From NCBI RefSeq assembly GCF_003269065.1, contig NZ_QLTA01000026.1:1-64000 (forward strand): a DNA stretch of 64,000 nt. Direction: 5' to 3'. This document shows, in pieces, positions 1 to 12,300 of the stretch. Each line of letters begins with the position of its first letter. Position 1 is the first letter of the stretch. The translations under genes and the position numbers were made by a program. The DNA comes from Paracidovorax anthurii. GTDB taxonomy: Bacteria; Pseudomonadota; Gammaproteobacteria; Burkholderiales; Burkholderiaceae_C. The notes under the pieces were generated by a model. That model was not told the origin of the DNA, made no database searches, and was given only the letters and a program-made list of their open reading frames with translations.

Positions 1-340
1 CAAGAACGCCCGCCACTGGAAGAAGCCGAGTCCGGGATCGGAGCAGCGCAACGAAGCCATCCGGGCGTGCCAGCGTTTGGGCCGCAGCGTCTGGAAGAAG
101 TGGAGCGGCTACCACCGGCGCAGCCTTGTCGAGACGAAGATGCACTGCTTCAAGCGACTGGGCGAACGGGTGACGGCGCGCACGTTCGAGCATCAGGTGG
201 TGGAGTTGCATGTCCGCGTGGCCGTACTCAACCGCTTCAGCCAGATCGGTCGTCCTCAAACCGTTCTGGTGGCCGCCATGGCATAAATCCGTCTGGGGTT
301 GGGGCTATGCCGTCTTCGAACTGATTTGTGCAACAAAGCC
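1..340 (+). mobile_element. IS5-family (IS903-like) insertion sequence, right end only
   Basis: The window opens inside an insertion sequence. It carries the C-terminal part of a transposase, about 50 bp of non-coding DNA, and a terminal sequence that reads GGCTTTGTTGCACAAATC on the minus strand. That end resembles IS903-type ends of the IS5 family. The element stops at 340, where the reading frame of the Rhs gene on the opposite strand begins. The left end lies outside the window, so length and exact element name cannot be given. Confidence 0.8.
2..286 (+). CDS. IS5-family transposase, C-terminal fragment
   Basis: The frame is open from the window edge and ends at TAA 284-286. It encodes about 94 residues rich in Lys, Arg and His, including VETKMHCFKRLGERV and a closing stretch near RFSQIGRPQTV. 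This is typical of the C-terminus of IS5-group DDE transposases, where the glutamate in VETKMHCFKRLG fits the last catalytic acidic residue. The N-terminus and the two catalytic aspartates are outside the window. The enzyme would move this IS by cutting at its terminal inverted repeats. The intact state of the full gene cannot be judged here. Confidence 0.85.
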   Translation, partial: KNARHWKKPSPGSEQRNEAIRACQRLGRSVWKKWSGYHRRSLVETKMHCFKRLGERVTARTFEHQVVELHVRVAVLNRFSQIGRPQTVLVAAMA

Positions 341-3300
341 GGTCGGAACCATTGCGATAGTTGTAAGCAGACCATGGTCCTTCACCTTGGGTTTGCGCCC
401 TATTAGGCACGTTCGCCAAACTCTCACCCAGAGCATTACCAAACGCATCAGTGGCCACCTGCTGCACACTTACCCGCCCTCCTCGCATCACCGCCGTGGC
501 CAGCCCGCCCGCGAAGCCCGAGACCGTTCCACGCGCCAGCGCCGTGCCGAAGTCGCTCAAACCACTGAAGGCATTGGCGTTCTGAAGCGCCTGCCCCACC
601 GAGGCTCCGACACCTGCTCCCACCGCTCCAGCCACCACCCCCTTCCAGTCGAATCGCGGCTGCAATCCCAGCACTGTGCCCACACCTTGTGAGATCGTTC
701 CAGAAACCGCCTGCCGCATTGCCGCACTCGCGAAGACGCTGTCAGTCTTGGGCAGCCAATCCGCAGTACCGAGACCGTTAGTCACCGCACTTCCCAGCGC
801 GCTCAGTGCAACGCTCTTCCAGCTGAAGCCTTGCTGTGCGCCAATCGCGTTGCCTACCGCTTGGCTGGCAATCGAGCCGGCGGCCCCAGCAATCGCCGCC
901 TCTGCTATTCCCAATGTGCCGCCTGGAGCCATGGCCCCAACTCCCGCAATGAGCGTCTCACCCAAAGCGCCCGACGCTCCGCTCAGCAAACCGGCCGTAT
1001 AGACCGTCACCACGACGGCAATCGCCACCATGATGATCTTGCCCAATCCCCCACAGCCGCCCCCCTGCCCCGCAGGCGCCGGCAGCACCGCATCCAGGCT
1101 CCCCGTCACCCGGCTCGGGTCGTACGGCTGGAACGTCTCCACGTTGTTCGCGTTCAGCGCCAGCTTGGGCACCCGCAGCGTCTGCCCCGCCGCCAGTTGT
1201 CCGTCTCCCGACACCGCCAGCCCGTTGGCTTCCGCAATGCGCCACCACAGCGTGGCGTCGCCCAGCACGTTGCGCGCGATGTCTTTGAGCGTCTCCCCGC
1301 CCACCACCGTGTAGGCAATGGCGTCCAGGTTCGCTCCCTTGAGTTGCAGCGGCGCCGCGTTCAGTCGGAACTCCGCCGTGTCCACGTACTTCTGCAGCTC
1401 CCCAGCGTTCGCCGGCGGGTTCTCGCTGTCGGGGGCATCCCCGTAGCGCGCCAGCACCTCGCCATTGGCCACCAGCTGCCGCTGCACATGGCCCGGGTTC
1501 AGTGAATCGCCCACCCAGCCGCCCAGGTACGTGCCCGGGTTCTGGATGCGCCCCACGTGGCCCGCTCCCTGATTCACGTAGATCGCGTTGCCCTGCGCGT
1601 CGTTCACGAACGCCCGGTTGAACCGTTCGTCACCCACCCCCGTCACCTGCTCGATGTTGCTCACGAAGCCGTTGGCGTCCCGCCAGGTCTTCGTCGTCGC
1701 CGTGGTGCCCTCGCGCTGGGCCGTGGAGGCCGTCTGCTGGTAGCTGCCGGCGAGGAACTGGTACTCGTAGCGCGTGGTGGTCGCCTTGCCCTCGTCGCCA
1801 TCGGTCACCTGCCGGTTGCCCTTCAGGTTGCCCGCCGCGTCGTAGCCCAGTCCCGTGGCGCCGCCCGCGTCGTGGTAGGCCACGTCCACCCGGCTCACCA
1901 CGTCCCCGGCCGTGCCCCGCACCACCACCCGCGTGTCCTGCAGCTTGCCCATCGCGTCGTAGCGGTTGTAGCGGTTCTCGTACTGCGGCGTCTTGTTCCC
2001 GGAGCCCCGCATCACCAGCGAGTTCGAGTACACCACCCGCCCCGCTCCGTCGTACTGGTTGACCTGGTCCTCGGCCACCCCATAGCCACGGTAGCTCGTC
2101 AGCCGGTGCAGCGCGTCGTAGTGGTATTCGAAGCGGGTGTTCACCGTCTGGTCGCCCTGGGTCGCGGTGATGTTCACCGTGGCGATCTTGTCCTCCGTGC
2201 GGTTGCCCGCCAGGTCGAAGGCGTAGATGTGCTGGATGCTGCGCACCTGCGCGCCCCCGGGCTGCTCCAGGCTGCTCGTCTGCCGGTTCATCGCGTCGTA
2301 GCCGTACGCCGTCGTGCTCGTGTGAATCACCTCCTGCTCCTGGCGCCCCACGCTCGCGATGTCCGCATTCGGGTCCTTGCGCACCGTGTTGATCACGTGC
2401 GTCGTCACCTGCGAGCGGTTGCCCGCCAGGTCGTAGGTGATGCGCACGTCCGCACGCCCGTCGAACACCGCCCGCAGCCGCCGCTGCGCGTCGTACACCA
2501 GGTGGTTGTCCTGGTACACCACGTTCTCCAGCACCCCCGAGGACAGCAGCGTCTTCTGCTCCACCCGCTCGCTCGTGCGGTTGCCCGCCAGGTCGTAGCC
2601 GTAGCGCGTCGTCTGCCCAAGGTAGTTGTCCCGGATCTCGGTGCGCTGGCCCGCTCCGTCGTAGCGGTAGTCCACGCTCTTGCCCAGCCCGTTGCCCTCG
2701 TGCATGAGATCGCCCGCCCGGTTGTACACGTACGTGTAGTCCACCGTCCCGCCGCCGGTCTTCGATTCCGTGCGCCCGATCAGGTGCCCGAACGCGTCGT
2801 ACGTCCAGGCCTGGTTCATGCCCGCCGCATCGCCCTGGCCGATCTTGCGGCCCAGCGCGTCGTAGCGGTAGCGCACCACATAGGCCAGCGGGCTCGCCAC
2901 CGCGTTCGCATCGGCCTGCGCTGCCACGCTTCCCGCCGTCGCATAGCCCGTCTCCTGCCCGCTCAGCACCACGTTGCCCGCGCGGTCGTAGCGGTAGCGC
3001 GTGGCCTCCTCGTTGCCGTTGACCACCCGCACCTTGCGCCCCGCCTCGTCGTACTCGTTGCGCTCGAGCACGCTCATCGCCTCCGGCGGGCCCATCGACA
3101 CCCCGCTACTGCCGTGCACGTCCGATGTCAGCTGCACCGGCTTGCCGTCCATGCCGTTCACCCGGTAGCGCAGCGCATCGCCCTGCACCAGCGTGGTCTG
3201 CACCAGCCGCGAGCGCTTGTCGTAGGCGTAGTTCGTCACCGTGGTGCCGCCCGTGCCGGCATACACCAGCTCCGCCGCCGACACCTTGTCCCCGAAGGCA

Positions 3301-6300
3301 TTGAAGGCGTAGTCCACCCGGCCTCCGTCGGCATGGCTCTCCTGCACCACGTTGCCCGCCAGGTCGCGCACCTGGGCGTTCACGTTCCCGTTGGCGTCCC
3401 GCAGGCCCACCTGCCGGCCCAGCGCGTCGTAGTAGATGCGCGTGCTCGCCCACGACTGCGCGAAGTTCGCGTCCTCGTGCAGCCGCCGCTGCTCCACCAC
3501 CTGGTCGTTCGCGTCGTAGCGCACCTCCGTCGTGCGCACCAGCGTGCCCGAGCCCTGCCCCTGCGTCTCGTCCACCTCCACCACGTTGCCCCAGCGGTCG
3601 TATTCACGGACCGTGACCGGGCGGCCGCTCTGGCCACCCTGCCCGGATGTCTGCGCGCGCAGCTGCGCAATGGCGCCTCCCGTGTCGACACTGACGCTCG
3701 GCATCCATCCGCGAGGCAAGGTGATTTCGACATCCCTGCGGGCGATGTAGGGAGGCTGGTAGCTCGTACCCGCGTGTTCCACCTGGATCTGGATCCGATA
3801 CGTGGTCCCGGGCTCCAGGGCATCCAGCACGAAGCCCTGCGGTGCACCCACTGCCAAATCATTGAATTGCGAGCGTCCATCGCCCTGCCAGAACAGGGCG
3901 GGGCCCGGAGTGCCCCCTGGGATGGATGGCGTCGACGTGATCGTCACCCTCGCCTGGTCGAAAGGCTTGGGCCACTGCAGGACGCGATGGACCTGGCCGT
4001 CGATGGTGGCCGTGCCGGTCCTGATGCCTCCCGCAGTGAAGTCCCACTGCGTGGCCACCATGGGCCCGCCCAGCAACTGAAGGATTTCGGCCTCCGAAGT
4101 GGATGTCAGGTAGTCCCCCATGGTGCGGCTACCCACCGAATTACCGTCATAGACCGCATACAAGGGCTGCGTTCCTTCCACAGGCACCCTGGAGATGTAG
4201 CCGTCGTCCTGGTACGCGTTCTGGTACCAGGCGTCGGCATTCCAGGCAAAGCCGTCGTCGTTGCTCGGATCGTGATCGAGAACGGTGAACGACCCTACGT
4301 TCGCAGCGTCCGTCGTCAGACGGAACACGGTATCGCCGCCATAGATGTACTGGTAGAGGCGTTGGTTGCTTTCGGAAGGCGCGGTCTGGACATAGCCCAG
4401 CACGCCTTCCTTGATGATCGCTGGCGCTGCGCCCGCTGCCGCGTCCCGGGCGATCCGGTCGTCCAGGTCCGCGATGACTTGCAAGTCCGCCGTGGTGATG
4501 TGGTGATCGTTGCCCTGGTACGGAAAGTAGTAGCGGTACAGAGGTTTGCGGTCCGGCGCAGGAGTGCTCCACACATAGCCGGCAATGCCCAGATTGGACA
4601 CATGGCCGTCATAGAAAATGCGGGGCGTGATTTCGCTCATTTCCGGATATGGCTTCGGCGAAAGGTTCACCACGCCGCTGGCGCGCTGCACCACGCTTCC
4701 CGAGGGGCCCGCGATCACGATTTCGTACTCGAAGCTGCCCGCATCCATGTTGAGCGCCACGCCCTGCATCCCCACGCCCAGGCCGTGGGTGCGCCCGTCG
4801 CCATACGCGAAAATGCCATTGCCGATCGTGCGCACGCCCGCCCAGGCGCTGCTGCCCTGCGCACGCCAGCGGAAGCTCACGCTCTGGCCCGGCGCCGGCT
4901 GGGGCCATTGCAACACGTCGTACCAGCTGCCATCGATGGTGGCCTGCGCCACGCCGATATCCGGAATCGTCGGCTGGCTCTCCACGTCGCGCACATTCGG
5001 CCCGTAGAGGGTGAAGCTGCCCGTGCCAACGTCGCGCACCTCCTCGGTGTTGTTCCCCTGCGTCTTGGCATTGCGCAGGCGGTATTCGTAGCTGCCCTCG
5101 GACAGCAGTTGCCTGCCGTTGTCGGGGTCATAGACATAGAGCTTCTCCAGCGCGATGCGATGCCCTGCGCCGAAAGAACGCTGGGCCTCGGTCATGTCCA
5201 CCGCTTTCCAGTCCGCGTCGCTGCTGCCGTAGGCGCGCACTTCCATGCGCAGCTCGCTCACCAGGTCCTGCGGGTAGCTCACCTCGATGCTCTGGCCCTG
5301 CGCCGAGGCGTACAGCTGCAGGGTGCGCGGGTTGGCCCGGTTCTCTCCCCGGCCCAGCGTGCCGTCCGCGTTCACCCCCAGCAGCGCGTTGCGGTCGCTC
5401 AGCGAGGTGGTGTAGAGCCCGTCGCGGCGCTCGCCGTCCAGCCCGCTCGCGCTCACGTTGTTTTGCAGGCTGTAGAGCCGCACCAAGCCCCGCGCCGCGC
5501 GATCATCCGCCGACAGGCCGGGCGCGCCGATGTAGCCGTCGATGCCCAGGGACGTCCAGCCCCGGCCCACCAGCCGGCTGTATTCGTCCGCATCCGTGGT
5601 GTACACGCTCGTGTCGTTCTTGCCCGCGCGGTACAGCGGCACCAGCCCCGGCCCGGCGTCCCGGCTCACGTAGCCCGCGATGCCCTCGTCCAGCCAGCCG
5701 CTGCCCTGGCCCAGCAGCCGCTCGCGGTCCGAGGCCTGGGTGCTGAAGTAGTGGCTGTCGCTGTAGCGGTTGTAGTAGCGGTAGATCGGCACCCGGCCCT
5801 CGCCCGCTTCGCTCCAGAGGTACCCCGGGCTCGTCGCCTCGCTCCAGTTCACGGGCGTGCTCTGGCGCACCGGCGACGGCACGTCATAGAGCGTCGCCCA
5901 GTTGCCGAAGACGTCCAGCTTCTCGACCTTGATGTTCTGGATGGCGCTGATGCCTTTGGCGATGCCGGGCTCGGAAGATTGCGGCGACTGCCATTTGAAT
6001 GAGTAGCCGCTCGCGGCCTCCTCCGCGCTCACCACGATGTTGCGGGTGACGGTTTTGGGCGGATTCGGCTCGGGGTTGTCCTGGTTGACGTTGTGGTAGC
6101 TGTCGGACAGGTACTGGAGCGTGATGCGCACGTCCCCGCTGCCCAGGTCCTGCAGCGAGCGCCACACCAGGTCCACCTGGTTGTAGGGCCGCCACTGCAC
6201 CGCGCCCGTGTCGCCGCTCACCGGGCCCACCTCGCTCTGGCTGATGACCCCGTACACCAGGTTCTGCCGCGCGGTGATGCCCATCGCCCGATCGCTCGCG

Positions 6301-9300
6301 CGATCAGGCGCCAGCGTCTGCACCAGCCGACCCAGCAGGTCGTAGCGCATGTCCGTGCGCCGGAACTGCGCCGGCGCGCCCGCCTGGGCCGTGAGCGCCT
6401 CCATCGTGTCCCGGTACCCGCCCAGCCCGATGTCGCCCGCGGCCACCAGTTGCACCGTCTGCTGGCCCTGCAGGTTGTAGGCCAGCACCTTCATCACCCC
6501 GTCGCCCGCGTTGCTGCGCCACACGCGCCCCGCGTTGTCGTATTCGTAGCGCTCCTCGCCCGCTCCCGGCACCTGGAAGCCTTCCCCGCCGAACATCGCC
6601 CGGCCCGCGTCCAGCACCCGCCGGCGCGTCACCTCCCCGAAGCCGTTGTAGGTGATCTCGGTGTCGCCCAGCGTGAGCTCGCCCCACTCCCCGCCGCTTT
6701 GCAGCGGCGCGTAGCTGTGCGTCTGCCGCCCCAGCGCGTCGTACGCGTAGGCGCGCCAGAGGCTGTGCTGCTGGCGGCGCCCCGCATCGTCGATGGCGGT
6801 CACCGTCTGCCATTCCTTGGCCAGGCGCCCCTGCGCGTCATAGGTGTAGTACTGGCTCGCGCCCGCCGCGTCCGTGGTCTGCAGGGTGTGCCCCTGCACA
6901 TCGAAGCGCGCGTACGACACCCGGTCCTGCTGCGCATCCGCGCTGCGCGTGTAGCTCTGCCCGTCGCCCGAGACCGTGGCGCCGCCCGCGTACTGGGTGG
7001 TGACCAGTGCGTTGCCGTGCGCGTCGCGCCGGTATTCGGTGAGCGGGCTCACGGGCGCCCGGCCCTGGCCGTTGGCCGCCACGCCCAGGTTGACGGCCGG
7101 CGTGATGGTCGCGCGCACGCGGCCCAGCACGTCGTAGTACTGGTAGGTGGTGCCGCCCAGCGCATCGGTGGTGCGTACGAGGTTGCCCAGCGCGTCGTAG
7201 GCGTACCGGGTGGCGAGGTCGCCGGTCTTTTCCTGCAGCACGTCGCCGATGCCGGCCGCGCCCGCGTTGGTGGCCGTGTAGGCCACGCCACGGCGGGTCT
7301 CCGTGGTCTTGCGGCCCAGCAGGTCGTAGGTGTAGTCCGTCACCCGGTCGCCCGCGCCCGTGTCCGGCGCGCTCGCGTCCGTGCGGCCCGCGCTGGCGTA
7401 TTCGACCTTGCGCGTGAGCTGGCCCTGCGCGTCGTAGGCCTGCGTGGTGACGTAGCCCAGCGCGTCGGTCGTGCCCACCCTGCGGCCCAGCAGGTCATAG
7501 CGATAGCGGGTCGTCGCCCAGCGCGTGCTGCCCGCGTTGGTGGCCACGGCCACGAGGTTGCCCAGCGCGTCGTAGCTGTTGCGCGTGGTCTTGCGCCCCG
7601 CGCCCTGCTCGCCCGTCTCGCTGTCGTAGTAGAAGGCGAAGGGCTCCTGCACTTCCACCACACGCCCCAGCCGGTCGTAGCCGGTGAGGATCTCGCGGTC
7701 GGCGCCGCCCGCCTGCACGGCCTGGCGCACGTCGCCGCTTTGCAGCACCGCGCGATCGCCCGTGGGCAGCGCGATGGCCTGCGCGTAGCGCACGAGGCGT
7801 TCGGCATCGCCGAAGGCGTTGCGCGTATAGCCGGTGACATAGCCCAGCGCATCGACGTCCCAGGCGACGTGGCCCGCGCGGTCGTAGGCCTTGTAGCTCC
7901 ACGCCGTACTGCCCGCCGCCCGCCCGGCCACCGCGTTGCCCAACGCGTCATAGCGCGTCTCGCTGCTGATCTCGGTGGGCTGCGCGTCGGTGCGGGTGCC
8001 GGCGGCGTTCCGGCCGTTGTCCAGCAGCGCTGCGGCGCTCTCGCCCTGGTAGACGGCCACGGGCGGGAAGATCGTCTTGGTCTGCCGGCCCAGTGCGTCG
8101 TATTCGTAGCGCGTGGTGCGCTCTTCCGGCCGGCCCGCCGCTTCCGTGCGCGCAACAAGGTTGCCGAAGGCGTCGTAGCCCAGCAGCGTCACGACGCTGG
8201 CCACGACCGTCTGGTCGGGGTCCAGCTGCAACACCGCCGGACCGCTCGCCTGGGCGGCCGGGGCCCGCAGCGCCGCCAGCTCCACCGGGGGCGAGCTCTC
8301 GCGCACCAGCCGGCCCGCCGCGTCGTAGCCGTAGGTCCAGGTGCTGCCGGCCTTGTTGGTGAAGCTGGTCTTGCGCCCCAGCGCGTCGTAGGTGGTGCTC
8401 TCCTTCTGACCCAGCGCGTCCGTCGTGTCCACCAGCCGGCCCGCGGCGTCGTAGCCGTAGCGCGTGTGCCGGTCCTGCGTGGAGGTGCCCGAAGCAGCCG
8501 CGTACTCGATGAGGTGCACGAGCTGCCCCGCACCGTCGTATTCCCGCGCGACGACCGCGCCGCCCGCATCCACCGTGCGCACCACCCGGCCCGCACCGTC
8601 CAGCCATTGCGTGCTCGCCCGGTCCGGCCCACTCGGCACCCTGGCCAGCACCTGCGCGAGCGTGACGCTCTCCAGCGCCAGGCCCGCCAGGTCGATCGCG
8701 CTGGCGTAGGCCCGGGTCGTGACCCGGCCCTGCCCGTAGATCGTCTGCCGCACCGCCCCCAGCGCCCCCACCTCCAGCACCTGCCGGTCGGCCCCGTCGT
8801 AGACCCACGACGTGCTCCGGTCGCCCGCCAGTGGGCGCAGTACGTTGCCGATGTTGAAGCGGTCGTAGTTCGTCACCGCCGGGGAGAACACCGCCCCGCG
8901 CACCATCACCGGCGCCGTGACGGGCGTGGCGTATTCCGTGCGCTGCCTCAGGTTGCCGTTGCGGTCGTAGACCCTGCCGATGACCGCCCCGTCCGCCCCC
9001 ACCTCGTAGATCTGTCGCCCGGCCGCGTCGTAGACGTAGTCGGTTGCCAGGTCCCCCGCCGACAGCGCCACGTCCTGCGGTTGCTGCCCCGCCGCGAGCG
9101 CCGTTGCCAGGCGCACCTTCTTGACCACGTTGCCGTCGCCGTCGTACGCATAGTGCGTCACCGAGCCCGCCCCGTCGGCGCTCCAGGCCAGCCGCCCCGC
9201 GCGGTCGTAGGTGCTCTTCTGCACCACGTTGCCCGCCGCGCCCTCCTGCGCCGCCAGCTGGAAGATGAACGATTCGTCGTACGCGTCCGCGCTGGCGCTG

Positions 9301-12300
9301 ATCGCCCGGGCGTACCGCACCCGCTCCACCACGTTGCCCGCCGCGTCGTAGCGCATCTTGGTGGCCGCCCCCGTGCCGTCCACCGTCGCGATCACCCGCC
9401 CCAGCGCGTCGTAGGCCATGCGCACCCGCTGGTCCTGTGCGTCGTTCGCCACCGGCGTGGGGAAGGTGCCCGGTGTCCAGCCCCCCGCGCCGCCGATGGC
9501 GATGCGGTTGACGAAGCTGCGCTGCTCCATCACCCGGCCGTTGCCGTCGCGCAGGTAGGTGGTCACCTCCCCGAGGCCGCTCACCACCGATTGCAGCTGG
9601 TTGTTGGCGTCGTACGTGCGGTACTCGATCTTGTCGCTGGCCGAGGGCGTGATGCCCGCGCGCACCTGCGACTCCCAGGTGCCCGGCCCGAACGCCGCGC
9701 CGCCGCCCACGTACTGGCGCAGTACCGCGGTGTCCGCGAGGACGTTGCGGTATTCGGTGAGCTGGCTCACCCGCCCCAGCGCGTCGTAGGCGGTGGCCTG
9801 GACCGCGCCCGCGCCATCGACCACCAGCGTCTGGCGATTCTCCGCGTCGTAGAGGTAGTAGCTGGTGTTGCCGTTGGCATCCACGCTGCTGGTGAGGTTG
9901 TCGCCCTGGTCGTAGGTGTACGAGCGCGCCAGGTTCAGCCCCGCCGGGTCCACCTGCTCGCGGATGCGGCGGCCCGCGCTGTCGTAGCTGTAGCGCGTCA
10001 GCGTGCCTTCCGGGCGCGTCACCTCCAGGGTGTGGCCCTGGGCGTCATACGCATACCGCGTGGAGAGCGCCAGGCCGGCAGGGTCCACCACCTGCTCCAG
10101 CAGTTGCCCCCTGGCGTCGTAGCGCAGCTCGGTAACGCTGCCCCCCGGCTGCGTGATGCGGATCTGCCGCCCCAGTGGGTCGTAGGCATAGCGCGTCGCC
10201 AGCGACAGCCCGCCGCCATCCACGGTCCGGGTGAGCACGCGGCTCGCCGCGTCGTACGCGATGGTGGTCCGCGTGCCGTTCGCATCCACCGTCTCGATCA
10301 GCCGCCCCGCACGGTCGTAGGCCTGGGCCGTGGCCACAGTCTCCGTGACGTTCGTGTCAAAGTGCCACACCTGCGCCGACGTGCCCGTCTGCCGACCTTC
10401 GGCGTCGTATCTGTAGCTGGTTACATTGCCGCGGGCATCCGAGGCCTGCACCATGTCGCCATGGCGGTTGTAGGTCTGCTTGACGCGCAGGCCCTCGTCC
10501 GTGGAGATGGTGACCGTGCGGTTCTTCGCGTCGTAGGCATACGTGGTGGTGTTGCCCTCGGCGTTGACCTGCGAGACGACGCGGCTGAACGCGTCGTACT
10601 TGGTGGTGAGCGTCGCCCAGAGCGCATCGGTGCTGGAGACTTCCCGGCCCAGCTTGTCGAAGGTCCGCGTCCGGGTCCGGCCCAGCGCATCGGTCGCGCT
10701 GACCAGGTTGCCGAAGGCGTCGTACTTGTTCGTGGTGGCCGCGGCCAGGCCGCCCGCATCGCGGGTCTGGCCCACCACCTGGCCGCGCCGGTCGTAGCGG
10801 GTCAGCACGGTGGTGCTGCCACTGCCCGTGCCCGTCGCCTCGCTGCGCTGCGTCTCCTCGCGGAACGCGTTGTAGACGTAGTTCCTCGCGAAGCCCAGCG
10901 CATCCGTCACGCTGGCCAGCGTGCCCGTGGCGTTGTAGGTATAGCGCGTGACCTGGTCGAGCGCGGGACTGGCCGCCGCCTGCAACAGCGACACCAGCCG
11001 GGCATTGATCAGCCCCCCAGTCAGCGCGCCGGGGTTGATGCGGGTGCCGTAGCGCACCTGCGTGCTGACCTGGCCCAGCACGTCGTAGCGGGTTTCCGTG
11101 ACCTCGCCCAGCGCGTTGATGGTGTGCGTGAGCTGGCCGGCCGTGTTGTAGAAGAAGAGCGTGCGCAGCCCGTTGGCGTCGGTGGTGCTGCTCCGGCGGC
11201 CCGCGCGGTCATAGGTGTGCGTCGTGGCATAGCTGCTCCAGACGGCATCGATCTGCGCCGCGCCCTGCGCGGAGGCCAGTTGCCGCGCCCCCTCGGCGGA
11301 CAGTTCCGCGACGAGGCGGCCCTGGCTGTCGTAGCGGGCGAGCCGCGTACGCGCCTCCCCCGTGCCGGCCGCGACGGTGCTGCCGATGCGGTTGCCGCCG
11401 GCATCGTAGGCGTGCTCGGTGCGCGTGCCCTGGTAGTCGGTCTCCGCGGCCAGGCGCCCGAGCGCGTCGTATTCGAACAGGCCGACCCGGTCCTGCGCCG
11501 ATGCGGCGGGACGGATCTGCGCCACCGGCGTCGCGCTGGTGATCAACGACAGCACAGCGGCCTTGAGCGCCGTCGCCCAGCGTGTTTGCTTTGCGAGGTT
11601 GCCGTTGGCGTCGTACTCGAAGGCCGTCAGGTAGCCCGCGCCATCCACCGAGGCCACGAGCTGGTTTTTTTCGTTGTAGATCCGGCGCTCGACGATGTCC
11701 TGGCTCTGGGTCGCGGGTTTCAGATCCTGCAGCGTGCCACTGGCCCGCTTGGCCGCATCCGTGGCGCGTGCGAAGCGCGTCGTGGTGGCCAGCCGCCCGG
11801 CCGCGTCGTAGGTGTTGAGCACGAGGTAGCCCTCGGCATCCAGCGTGCCGGTGCGCAGCCCGTCCGCGTCGTAGAAGTGCCGGGTGACACGATCGGCTGC
11901 CGCATCGCCGGCCGGGCTGATCGCGCTGCCGGCAGGGGCGTTGCCCAGCGACGTGGTGGAGATCGTCCGGGCGTACTGGCGCGTGGCGATCAGTCGGGAC
12001 GCGCCGTCATAGACGTTCTCCGTGACGCTGCCGTCGCTCCCGACGGTTTTCCAGCGCCGGCCCGCTGCGTCGTAGGCGATCCACTCGCTGCGGTCGCCCG
12101 CCGCGGCGGCCGGGCGCAACGCCGCGACGGCGACCTCCGCGGGGCTGCCATCAACGGCCGTAAGCAAGCGGGTATCGACCGGCGTGGCATACGCGATGGT
12201 GCGCGTGAGCTGCCCCGACGCGTTGTAGAGGTATTCCCGCAGCTCCCCGGCCGCCCCCACCTCGGCGGCTTTCCTGCCGGCCTCGTCGTAGAGGATCCAG

